A DNA stretch of 64,000 bases from Nonomuraea turcica (GTDB lineage Bacteria; Actinomycetota; Actinomycetes; Streptosporangiales; Streptosporangiaceae), in contig NZ_JAUZQF010000015.1 in the NCBI RefSeq assembly GCF_030718205.1, forward strand, positions 62,001-126,000, written 5' to 3'. Shown here in pieces: positions 1 to 7,190 of this stretch. Made by a program: the position numbers and the translations under genes. Under the pieces are notes generated by a model. That model worked only from the letters and a program-made list of their open reading frames with translations, was not told where the DNA came from and made no database searches. How positions within the stretch are numbered: the stretch's first letter is position 1; each line of letters opens with the position of its first letter.

Positions 1-20
1 GGACATCTCGTGTTTCCCTT

Positions 21-1022
21 CTAGGAAGAGCCCCGCCGCAGGAAGGTCCAGGAGCGGACGATCTCGCGGGCGGGCGGAGCCTCCTCGGCCTGGAGGCGGT
101 CGAACAGCAGTCGCACGACGTCGGTGTAGTCGTGCCTGAGCGGGCCGACGGTGCTGAGCTGCGGATTGGTGATGAGACCCTCGTCGATGTTGCCGGCGCC
201 GACGATCGCGACGTCGCCGGGCACGCTCAGCCCGGCGTCCCGCGCTGCCGAGATCGCGCTGATCGCGGCGCGGTCGGAGGCCGCGAAGATCGCGTCGGGG
301 CGGTCGGGAGAGCGCAGGAGCTCGGTCGCGGTCTGGTACGCCGCCACGCGGTCGTCCGCGCCCGAGGTGATGATGCGCTCCGTCACACCGTGCCGGTCGA
401 GCGCCGTGGTGTAGCCGAGCAGCCTGCCGACCGGCCGGTCCCGGTAGAGCTCGTGGCGGTGCGCCAGGTACGCGATGCGCCGCCTGCCCTGCGCCAGCAG
501 ATGCTCGACGGCCTCCACACAGGCCTCCGTCTCCGGCGTGCGGACGACGTCGCAACCCTCGAGACCGCTCTCGTTGCTCAGCACCACCATCGGCAGGCCG
601 GTGGCGGCGAGCCCGCTGAGCAGGTCGTGCGTGAGGTGGTCGCCGACCACGTTGATCAGCGCGCCGTCGGCGATCCCGCCGCGCAGCACGTCGATCGCCG
701 CGTTCGCCCGGGCCTCGGAGTAGACGGCCAGGGTGATCACGGAGTAGCCGCGGGCGTCGGCCATCTCGTGCAGGTCCCTGGCCAGCCGCTCGTCGGAGGG
801 CACGCCGCCGATGGAGCTGAGCACCAGGCAGACCCGCTGGGTGCGGCGCTTGCGCAGGCTCCTCGCGGCCTGGTTGGGGGTGTAGCCGAGTTGCCTGGCG
901 GCGTCCAGCACCCGCTGCCTCGTCTCGGCGGCTACGGGGCGGTCCCGGCCGCTGAGCACGTAGGAGACGGTCGCGACGGACACGTTCGCGAGCTCGGCCA
1001 CTTGTCGTGCTGTAGGTCTCAT
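21..1022 (-). CDS. LacI-family transcriptional regulator
   Basis: Ligand-responsive DNA-binding repressor of 333 residues. The N-terminal helix-turn-helix and hinge are typical (PTARQVAELANVSVATVSYV, then a PNQAARSLR-like hinge), followed by a periplasmic-binding-protein-like sugar-sensing domain. I chose the ATG at 1020-1022 because the protein then begins MRPTARQVAEL like other LacI proteins; an in-frame ATG seven codons upstream would add an atypical leader. On the same strand, just past its stop, AAGGGA and an ATG at 4-6 suggest another gene starting at the window edge, so this may head an operon. A LacI-type inverted repeat lies upstream at 1134-1149. The ligand is unknown. Confidence 0.93.
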   Translation of the reverse strand: MRPTARQVAELANVSVATVSYVLSGRDRPVAAETRQRVLDAARQLGYTPNQAARSLRKRRTQRVCLVLSSIGGVPSDERLARDLHEMADARGYSVITLAVYSEARANAAIDVLRGGIADGALINVVGDHLTHDLLSGLAATGLPMVVLSNESGLEGCDVVRTPETEACVEAVEHLLAQGRRRIAYLAHRHELYRDRPVGRLLGYTTALDRHGVTERIITSGADDRVAAYQTATELLRSPDRPDAIFAASDRAAISAISAARDAGLSVPGDVAIVGAGNIDEGLITNPQLSTVGPLRHDYTDVVRLLFDRLQAEEAPPAREIVRSWTFLRRGSS

Positions 1023-1380
1023 GCTAGTCGAATAACATAGCATTCCCGACAGGGATACAAGGTAATTCTCTTCTCTTCATCTCGTGGGAGTGGTCAGGGC
1101 GGCTCGAGAGCGGGCCGCTCGGCACCGCTGTGCTGTTAAACGATTAACATCGCTGGTCACCACGACCGTACTCCTTCCCCTCACTACGGATCAACCCGTC
1201 ATTTGAGGATCAGCACGAGCGCTCGCAGACGTTCTTCGTCATCGCTGAATGCTCCGAACGCGTTTGACCTCGATCTTTAACAGACCGAAAAAATCATGTC
1301 TTGACCAGGCATGCGGATCATGTCACGCTGCGAGCGAAATGATCTAGTTCCCACAACTGCCACGAAGGGCCAGGGGACGA
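1023..1380. other. Divergent intergenic region
   Basis: This 358-bp gap separates the LacI gene (minus) from the redox cassette (plus). It contains one clear 16-bp LacI-type operator (1134-1149) and two TTGACC hexamers (1264-1269 and 1301-1306). Neither hexamer has a convincing -10 at the right spacing. I see no small gene in it. Confidence 0.5.
1134..1149. promoter_or_regulatory. LacI-type operator (TGTTAA-N4-TTAACA)
   Basis: A 16-bp inverted repeat, TGTTAA-ACGA-TTAACA, has a central CG as in many LacI/GalR-family operators. It lies about 110 bp upstream of the lacI-like gene and 230 bp upstream of the 1381 gene. Autoregulation or control of the divergent pair is inferred from position only. 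Confidence 0.6.
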
Positions 1381-2130
1381 ATGGGGCATTTATCCACCCT
1401 CAGAACGGTTTCGAATTCCTTTGTCCGTCTCGAGGTCGACGACGCGGAAGCCGCCTCGCTGACCCCATGGACCGGCCACGTCCGCTACACCCCGAAGTAC
1501 GGCGGCCGGACGACGACCGCCGAAAGCTGGGGCCTCGAACTGGCCCCCAAGTCCTCCCTCGCGGCAGGCGTCAACTCCGTCCGCGGGCGGGAACGTGAGC
1601 GCTTCTCGCTGAACGGCGGCGAGGTCGTCGTCTACGACTGTGAGGACCCGGCCGACGCCCGATGGGCCGCGTGGCTGGGCCCGTGGCACATGGCGCACGG
1701 GCTCTTCTACGCCCCCGAATGGGAATCGTCCGACATCGTCGACACCTTCAGCCGTGTGACGTGGGTCGACACCCCCGAAGGGCTCACGGCCGACGGCGGC
1801 TCGCGCTTCGACGTCTCCATGGAGTTCTACGCGACGTGGATCGCGGGCGTCGGCACCATGATGGTCGAATCCAAGCAGGCCGGAATCAGCCGGATCCCCA
1901 ACTGGCGGGGGTACGGCGCGGCCTCGGGCGAGCTGTGGCGGATGCCCGCGCCCCCCACGGGCGATGAGACGCCGTTCCTCCTGGTCACCGAGTCCGCCAT
2001 CGCCACCCTCTACCCCTGGGACGCCCCGAGCGCCGGCCAGGCGAGCGTGTCGGCTCGCGCCGCGGCAGGCAGTGCGGAGACCGCCGCTGGCTTCCTGAGC
2101 AAGGTCAAGCGCGTCGAGTGGCAGGCATGA
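1381..2130 (+). CDS. Uncharacterised protein, first gene of the MauD/MauE-type cassette
   Basis: I do not recognise this 249-residue protein. It has no signal peptide or membrane segment and is rich in Trp, Tyr and acidic residues (for example ARWAAWLGPWHMAHGLFY, EFYATWIAG), suggesting a soluble beta-rich fold. The ATG at 1381 follows GGGGA at good spacing. The next gene starts with GTG at 2132, one base after this stop, so the two are almost certainly cotranscribed and probably translationally coupled. By position it may be a cytoplasmic partner or maturation factor for the exported cysteine-rich protein encoded two genes downstream; that is inference. Confidence 0.75.
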   Translation: MGHLSTLRTVSNSFVRLEVDDAEAASLTPWTGHVRYTPKYGGRTTTAESWGLELAPKSSLAAGVNSVRGRERERFSLNGGEVVVYDCEDPADARWAAWLGPWHMAHGLFYAPEWESSDIVDTFSRVTWVDTPEGLTADGGSRFDVSMEFYATWIAGVGTMMVESKQAGISRIPNWRGYGAASGELWRMPAPPTGDETPFLLVTESAIATLYPWDAPSAGQASVSARAAAGSAETAAGFLSKVKRVEWQA

Positions 2131-2131
2131 C

Positions 2132-2638
2132 GTGGAGCCGTTGACGGCGGCCGTCATCATCCTGTCCATTCTCGTCATCCTCCTCTTCGCGGCCGGCGCC
2201 GGGCTTTATCGGCGGGTCCGTGAACTGGAACTGGCCACCTACAGCGGCGTCGGTGCGCGCCTGACCACCGGCCCCGACACGCCGGCGAACGGACTGGCCG
2301 TTCCCGGCGGCACCACCATGGTCATCAAAGTCAATCGTCGCTGCCCCATCTGCGACGATGTCCTGCTCGCGGCTGCCAAGCTGGCGACCGGCCTCCCTCC
2401 GGACCTGTCGTTCGCGGTGTTGTCCGACGATCCAGGGTTCGACAAACCCCTGCCCGACTCCATCAGGGTGATCAAGGATCCGGCGACCTGGCGAGCGGCC
2501 GGCGTGCCGTACACCCCGGCGCTGCTCGTCGTGGACGAGAACGGCGTCGTGGGCTTCACCTCCCCGGTGGGATCCGGAGAGGCGCTCGTGGAGATAGTCG
2601 AGCGTGCGGTAGCGAACAGAAAGGAAAAGCAGCTGTGA
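2132..2638 (+). CDS. Membrane-anchored thioredoxin-fold protein, MauD/TlpA-like
   Basis: A thiol-disulfide protein of 168 residues. One N-terminal membrane segment (about residues 3-24) is followed by an extracytoplasmic thioredoxin-like domain with the redox motif CPIC (Cys71, Cys74) and a cis-Pro-like segment VPYTPALLVVDENG. MauD proteins make or isomerise disulfides in the methylamine dehydrogenase light chain. Here the neighbours are a Tat-exported protein with eight cysteines and a MauE-like protein, which fits that role. The start is GTG at 2132. Its stop overlaps the next start (ATG at 2635 precedes the TGA end at 2638), implying coupling. Confidence 0.82.
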   Translation: MEPLTAAVIILSILVILLFAAGAGLYRRVRELELATYSGVGARLTTGPDTPANGLAVPGGTTMVIKVNRRCPICDDVLLAAAKLATGLPPDLSFAVLSDDPGFDKPLPDSIRVIKDPATWRAAGVPYTPALLVVDENGVVGFTSPVGSGEALVEIVERAVANRKEKQL

Positions 2639-3147
2639 AGGCCGAAAAGCAGATCTCCATCCTCGATCAGATTCCCAACGCCCACGAGATGCCCGAGCAG
2701 GCGTTACCCACCCTCGTGGGCGCCAAGCGGGAAGGGTGGAGCAGGCGGCGCATCCTGGGCCTGGCCACCGGAGCCGCAGTGGCGACCGGGCTGGGCGTCC
2801 TCGACCTCCTCCCATGGTCGAAGCCGCGCGCCGCGACGGCCGCCGCCTACACCGCGTGGAGTACCTGCCACGGCTACGTGAACGCCAGCACCGTCTGCAC
2901 GCCCTCGACCGCGTTGTACTCCGGCAACTGCTCCGGCTCGTGGCACCGCAACGACGGCGGGTCCGGCACCTGCTACAACTTCCGCTACACCCACTACGCC
3001 ACGACCTGCGACGGCCACAACGCGTGGAAGTGGACCGGCGGCAGCACCACCAGCACCCGCCGCAAGTGCTCCGACGGCTGGTACGAGTACAACGACTGCG
3101 GCGGCGGCCGGGTCTCCCGCTTCTCCATCTGCCGTACGGCGATCTGA
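2635..3147 (+). CDS. Tat-exported cysteine-rich protein resembling methylamine dehydrogenase light chain
   Basis: A 170-residue protein with a long N-region, a twin-arginine motif (SRRRILGL, Arg37-39), a hydrophobic stretch and an Ala-rich cleavage area near residues 66-72. The mature part of about 100 residues has eight cysteines (78, 88, 99, 113, 125, 145, 155, 166) and several Trp. The segment DGWYEYNDCGGG recalls the YNDCCG region of methylamine dehydrogenase light chains, which carry six disulfides and the TTQ cofactor; this protein is shorter with fewer Cys. Tat export of a disulfide-rich protein next to MauD- and MauE-like genes suggests it is their client. Whether it carries a Trp-derived cofactor is unknown. 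Confidence 0.7.
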   Translation: MKAEKQISILDQIPNAHEMPEQALPTLVGAKREGWSRRRILGLATGAAVATGLGVLDLLPWSKPRAATAAAYTAWSTCHGYVNASTVCTPSTALYSGNCSGSWHRNDGGSGTCYNFRYTHYATTCDGHNAWKWTGGSTTSTRRKCSDGWYEYNDCGGGRVSRFSICRTAI

Positions 3148-3156
3148 CCGCGCTCG

Positions 3157-3888
3157 ATGAGCGATTCCACGACCACATCCGCCCGCCTCTTGGTGCCCGG
3201 CATGGCACTGATCGTGGCGGCGGAGGCACTGGTGCTGTCCCTGAGACTCGCGGGCGCGGACACCAGGGGCTTCACCTGGCTGGTGGCGGCCCTCGTCGCC
3301 GGCTTCTCCCTCTCCGGCTCCGTTTGAAGCCTGAACAGCGCCTGGGTGCTGTCCTCGTCGGTCCGGCGGGGTGCTGATATCGCCGGCTTCATCGCCGGGT
3401 TGTTCGCAGGAGCGGGCGCCGTCACGTTCGTGCTGGTGCTCGTCGGATCTGTGCTTCGAGCGCCGTTCCCGACGGTGGTTCTGCAGATCCTCGTCGCCGC
3501 GGCGGCGGTAGTTTTCCTGCTTCGTGAGCTGGATGTGCTCTCCTTCCCGTTGCTCCAGAACGCGCGGCTGGTGCCGCAGTTCGTCCCCAGGATTCCCTTC
3601 TGGGGCGCCGTGCAGTTCGGCGCCGAGATGGGCACGGGAATGCGCACGTACTCACCGACGGGGCTGCCGCACATCCTGGCGATCTCGATCCTGTTCCTGG
3701 CGTCCTGGGAGGAAGCACTCCTCGCGGGCGCCGGCTTCGCGGCGGCGCGGGCGTTGATGCTCCTGACGTTCGCCGCGGCACGGGACAAGATGGAGGCGGA
3801 CACGGCGTTCTACTTCACCCTGCCGAGGCTGAAGGTGCTGTTCGTCGTTCTCGCACTGCCCGTGGTGACGATGCTGGTGATCGGATGA
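3157..3888 (+). pseudogene. Membrane protein of the cassette, interrupted by an in-frame TGA
   Basis: An ATG at 3157 opens a 56-codon frame (MSDSTTTSARLLVPGMALIV) with two hydrophobic segments, ending at TGA 3325-3327. The same frame continues without another stop to 3888, encoding three to four further membrane segments. Read as one gene, the product would be 243 residues with a stop after residue 56. The downstream part could only start separately at GTG 3346, which has no ribosome-binding site. The TGA may be a real nonsense mutation, a sequencing error, or readthrough. The final TGA overlaps the MauE start (ATGA). No family recognised; a multi-spanning partner in the redox cassette is likely. 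Confidence 0.65.
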
Positions 3889-4271
3889 TCGTCATGGTCA
3901 CCCGCTACGGGCTGGGCATCCTCCTGGCGCTGGCCGTCCTCGGGAAGGCACGTCACTTCGCCGCCTTCCAGACCAGCCTGGCGCCCTTCGGGCTCCACGG
4001 GCGGATCGCCCAGGTGGGCGCCTTCACGGTGGTGACCGTGGAGGCGCTCGCCGCGCTGACCGTCTTCGCTCCCGTCGGCGACGTGGTCGTGGGCGTGATC
4101 GCCACCATTCTGGGCGCGTCCTTCACGGCCGCGCAGACGTATCTCCTGACCGTGGGCGATCAGGCGCACTGCCTGTGTTTCGGCCGCCGGGAACGCGCGT
4201 CGATGCGCACGTGGGCCCGGGCGGCACTCGTCCTGCTGATGGGATTGACGTTGTGGAGCGTCGCGGCCTGA
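3885..4271 (+). CDS. MauE-like redox-associated integral membrane protein
   Basis: A 128-residue polytopic protein with about four membrane segments and the motif HCLCFGRR (Cys96, Cys98) near its C-terminal third, characteristic of the MauE/DoxX-like redox membrane family (DoxD/VKOR-like reductant supply). MauE works with MauD in maturing the methylamine dehydrogenase light chain. The start overlaps the preceding stop (ATGA at 3885-3888). It closes the cassette begun at 1381. The mau heavy chain, amicyanin and MauG are not seen nearby, so the client is probably not classical methylamine dehydrogenase. Confidence 0.82.
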   Translation: MIVMVTRYGLGILLALAVLGKARHFAAFQTSLAPFGLHGRIAQVGAFTVVTVEALAALTVFAPVGDVVVGVIATILGASFTAAQTYLLTVGDQAHCLCFGRRERASMRTWARAALVLLMGLTLWSVAA

Positions 4272-4275
4272 GAGC

Positions 4276-4305
4276 CACTCAACCTTTTACCGCGGTCGTT
4301 GAGTG
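4276..4305. repeat. 8-bp inverted repeat before the sigma factor gene
   Basis: CACTCAAC at 4276-4283 and GTTGAGTG at 4298-4305 form an 8-bp inverted repeat with a 14-base spacer. It lies between the MauE-like stop and the sigma gene. It could be a weak terminator hairpin or an operator; no T-run follows, so an operator is slightly favoured. Confidence 0.4.
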
Positions 4306-4341
4306 TTGTAGATGAGGCGTCCCCGACGGAGGGCTGGGCCG

Positions 4342-4845
4342 GTGACAGATGACGGCTTTCGCGAGTTCGTGGCCACGCGTGGTCTGGCACTGTCGCGCAT
4401 GGCCTACTTGGTCACGGGAGACCACGCCCTGGCCGAAGACCTGGTGCAGGAGACCCTGGTCAAGGTCGCGGCACGCTGGCGGAAGCTGACGAAGGAAGGC
4501 GACCCGGAGCCCTACGTCCGCAAAGTCCTGATCAATCAGCTGCGGACGTGGCGGCGCCCCCGCAGGCTGGCGTTCGTCCCGACCGCGGACCTCCCCGAGC
4601 CGTCGCCGTCCACGGACGAGTCCGCGCAGACGGAGCTGAAGATCGCGCTCTTGCGGGCGCTGAGCGTGCTCGGGCGCAAGCAGCGGATCGTGCTCTACCT
4701 CAGATTCTACGAGGACCTCACGGAGCGCGCGGTCGCCGCCGAGCTGGGCTGCTCCATCGGTACGGTCAAACGCCACACCCATGACGCGCTCAAACGCCTG
4801 CGTCAGGTGGCTCCGCAACTACTCGAGATGGAGGTGCGCTCGTGA
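4342..4845 (+). CDS. RNA polymerase sigma factor, SigE/SigM-type ECF family
   Basis: A 167-residue sigma-70-family factor. Region 2 is visible (ALSRMAYLVTGDHALAEDLV) and region 4 has a helix-turn-helix (LTERAVAAELGCSIGTVKRH). Such factors redirect RNA polymerase to stress or envelope promoters. I chose GTG at 4342 because GGAGGG lies about nine bases upstream; the in-frame ATG at 4312 lacks a ribosome-binding site and would add a basic, odd leader. The stop overlaps the GTG of the next gene (GTGA at 4842-4845), marking a coupled sigma/regulator pair. The target regulon may include the cassette upstream, but nothing here proves it. Confidence 0.9.
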   Translation: MTDDGFREFVATRGLALSRMAYLVTGDHALAEDLVQETLVKVAARWRKLTKEGDPEPYVRKVLINQLRTWRRPRRLAFVPTADLPEPSPSTDESAQTELKIALLRALSVLGRKQRIVLYLRFYEDLTERAVAAELGCSIGTVKRHTHDALKRLRQVAPQLLEMEVRS

Positions 4846-5927
4846 AACCGCCCCTCGATACCGCCTATGACGAACTCGACCAGGACGTACGCGACTACGC
4901 CGACGCCGGCAAGGCGCTTGCCACGCTGCGCGCCCGCAGAATCCGCAGGGCGGTGATCGCCGGATCGGCCGCCCTCGTGGTGGTCGCCGCCGGAGTCGCC
5001 GTCCAGCAGCGCCAGCCCGCCCCTCCGGACGCCGCGGCGACAGTGGCGCCCCCGACGCAAGTCGTGGAGCCACCCGCCGAGGCGCCGCCGCTCCCCGCCA
5101 CCGGCACCGTCGGGCAGGGCGCCATGGTGTACACGGCCTGTCAGGGGCAGTGCCCCACCTTCCTGCTGCTCACCGACGGCCGGCAGTATCTGCTGGGCGA
5201 GCGGACCGTCAATCCGCCGGGCAACATCACGCTCTCCCCTGACGGGCGCTGGCTCGGCCGGCCCGTCAACGGCGGCTACGAAGTCAGGGACCTCCTGGCC
5301 GGCGCGATGCACACACTCCAGCCCCCGGCCGGTGGCGACGCGGACAGCGCCTACAGCCCGTGGGCGTGGTCGGCCGACTCGCAGCGGCTGCTCGTCGGCT
5401 ACCACGCCAGCGGAAACGTCGGCAAGTACGTGACGCTGGAGCTCCCGAGCGGCCGCACCAGCGAACTCCAAGCACCTTCTGGGCACGAGCCGGTCGGCCT
5501 GCTGCCCTCGGGTGACGTGCTTCTCCTCGATGAGGAGAAGCACGACAAGCTGCCACTCGAGCGCGTGACACTCGAGCATTCCAGCCGCCCTGTGACCCTG
5601 ACGTCCGGAGCGGGTGTTCTCGCCGACACGGACCACGGGTTGTCGATCCAGGTACACGGCGAGCGGGTCTTCACGCTGGAGTACTCCGGCGACCAGATCA
5701 CGGTCCTGGAGTTCGACCTCACGGGCAAGCCGGTGGCCCGCCTGCCGCTGCCGGCCGGCCAGTTCCCAGTTGGACCGGTAGACGGCGGCTTCGCCGTCAT
5801 CCAGGTCCCCCAGGACCAGGCCAAGGAACGGCAGAAGCTGGAGTCCATCACCCCCTCAGGACGCCGGTTGTTGTTCGAGGTCCCCGGCCAGGCCGCCGTC
5901 GTCCTGCCAGGAGGAGCGCGGCACTAG
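4842..5927 (+). CDS. Single-pass membrane protein paired with the sigma factor, putative anti-sigma/sensor
   Basis: A 361-residue protein with a short cytoplasmic N-terminus (about 35 residues), one membrane segment (roughly residues 36-54: AVIAGSAALVVVAAGVAV) and a large extracytoplasmic domain. The outer domain has WD40/TolB-like blades (ITLSPDGRWLGRPVNGGYEV, WAWSADSQRLLVGYH). It overlaps the sigma gene by four bases. In SigE-type loci such a protein often acts as anti-sigma factor or sensor. No zinc-binding anti-sigma motif (HxxxCxxC) is visible in the N-terminus, so that role is inferred from context and topology only. Confidence 0.72.
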   Translation: MKPPLDTAYDELDQDVRDYADAGKALATLRARRIRRAVIAGSAALVVVAAGVAVQQRQPAPPDAAATVAPPTQVVEPPAEAPPLPATGTVGQGAMVYTACQGQCPTFLLLTDGRQYLLGERTVNPPGNITLSPDGRWLGRPVNGGYEVRDLLAGAMHTLQPPAGGDADSAYSPWAWSADSQRLLVGYHASGNVGKYVTLELPSGRTSELQAPSGHEPVGLLPSGDVLLLDEEKHDKLPLERVTLEHSSRPVTLTSGAGVLADTDHGLSIQVHGERVFTLEYSGDQITVLEFDLTGKPVARLPLPAGQFPVGPVDGGFAVIQVPQDQAKERQKLESITPSGRRLLFEVPGQAAVVLPGGARH

Positions 5928-5938
5928 CTCTCGCTCCC

Positions 5939-7099
5939 TCAAGACACTCGCACGAACTTCACGGCGTCCGCTCGGGCGTTGCCGTTGCTCCGGGTGAGCT
6001 TGACCGAGCCGCTCTCCCCCGCCCCGAACGACCAGGTGCCGAGCTTGACCCAGCCTGTGCTTCCGGCCGTGTAGTCCAGGGTCTGTGTCGAGGTGCCGCC
6101 GCTGTGGGTGACGTCGATCCTGGAGCCGGTGTCGCTACCGGGATACACGATCTTGTAGATGTAGACGTCGTAGGTGCCGGCGGCGGGCAGCCACGCGCCC
6201 CACGTGGCGGACGCGGCCGGCTCGTTGCTGTAGCGCGAGGTGTTCTCCAGCGTGTGGCCGCGGATGCTGCTGGTCGTCCAGGTGCCGGTCTCGGCGTAGC
6301 GGTAGGCCGTGGGGCCCTCGTTGTCGGTGTAGCCGTCGCGCTGGTAGTAGCGGAAGTAGTCGAACTGCACCTGGCCTGGCAGCGCCGAGGTGTCGACACC
6401 CGGGCTGTTCTGCAGGTTGATCGCGATGGTGGTCAGCCAGACGTTGATGAAGTCATGCTGGGTGCAGCAGGTCGGTGAGTAGTTCCCGGTGTACTTCAGC
6501 ACCCCGTCGACGTAGAACTTCACCTGGGTCTCGGCCCACTCGAAGCCGTAGGTGTGGAACGCGGCCGAGGTGTCGAACCCGGTGGTGTAGTGCCCGCTGC
6601 TGACGGTCGTCTTGGTGCCGTCCGGCTTCCAGCCGTGGACGTTGTGGGTCAGGCGTCCCGGCAGGTGGGAGTCCATCTCGAACCCGTCGATCTCGGTACG
6701 CCGGCCGGAGTGGTAGGTGTTGCTCCCGTCACCGGCCATGGCCCAGAACGACGTGTGCCAGCCGGAACCGACATTGGTCTTGGCCCTGGTCTCGTAGTAG
6801 CCGTAGCGGAAGGGCTTCTTGCTGATGAGGCCGCCGCCTGTGTACGCCATCCCGTTATAGGGCTCTTCCTTGAGGTGGATGGTCATGAGTCCGTTGCCGA
6901 CGGTGACGTTTTCGGGCCGCTGGGCGCTCCAGCCCTTCACGTCGGTGCGGTAGTTCCACTTGCTGGTGTCGACGGACGTGCCGTTGAACTCGTCCGACCA
7001 CACCAGCGTGTAGCCGGCCGGCGCGGCTGCCTGTGCGGTCGCCGGGATCTGTACGGCGAGCAGCGTTAATCCGAGAACGAGCAGTATGCGTGCGAACAT
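5939..7099 (-). CDS. Secreted GH16-family glycoside hydrolase with golvesin/CBM-like C-terminal domain
   Basis: A 386-residue secreted enzyme. The signal peptide is MFARILLVLGLTLLAVQIPA with AQA-A cleavage. The GH16 jelly-roll domain spans about residues 28-255 and shows the catalytic motif E-I-D-G-F-E (Glu136 nucleophile, Asp138, Glu141 acid/base). The last 130 residues (AGTYDVYIYKI ... WVKLGTWSFGAG ... ADAVKFVRV) look like a golvesin/xanthan-lyase-type binding domain. GH16 enzymes cleave beta-1,3/1,4-glucans, galactans or agar; substrate not deducible. The ATG at 7099 was chosen over an upstream in-frame ATG at 7315 because the signal peptide starts there. It is the last gene of the IclR-ABC operon. 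Confidence 0.9.
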   Translation of the reverse strand: MFARILLVLGLTLLAVQIPATAQAAAPAGYTLVWSDEFNGTSVDTSKWNYRTDVKGWSAQRPENVTVGNGLMTIHLKEEPYNGMAYTGGGLISKKPFRYGYYETRAKTNVGSGWHTSFWAMAGDGSNTYHSGRRTEIDGFEMDSHLPGRLTHNVHGWKPDGTKTTVSSGHYTTGFDTSAAFHTYGFEWAETQVKFYVDGVLKYTGNYSPTCCTQHDFINVWLTTIAINLQNSPGVDTSALPGQVQFDYFRYYQRDGYTDNEGPTAYRYAETGTWTTSSIRGHTLENTSRYSNEPAASATWGAWLPAAGTYDVYIYKIVYPGSDTGSRIDVTHSGGTSTQTLDYTAGSTGWVKLGTWSFGAGESGSVKLTRSNGNARADAVKFVRVS

Positions 7100-7131
7100 A
7101 AGAACACACCTCTCACATGGTGTACGGGAGT

Positions 7132-7185
7132 CCGCCCGGTGGAGACGCGGGAATGGCGGTTCCGCGCGTGTCCGCTGCCGGGCGG
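7132..7185. repeat. Inverted repeat between importer and GH16 genes
   Basis: CCGCCCGG (7132-7139) and CCGGGCGG (7178-7185) can pair across a 38-base loop, in the transcript between the binding-protein stop and the GH16 start. It may stabilise the upstream message or dampen read-through into the GH16 gene. No T-tract is present. Confidence 0.35.
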
Positions 7186-7190
7186 CTCTC

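Noticed and set aside
3325..3365. TGA as a selenocysteine codon
   Set aside because: No convincing SECIS-like stem-loop with the right spacing is seen after the TGA, and the residue falls in a simple membrane protein without a redox motif.
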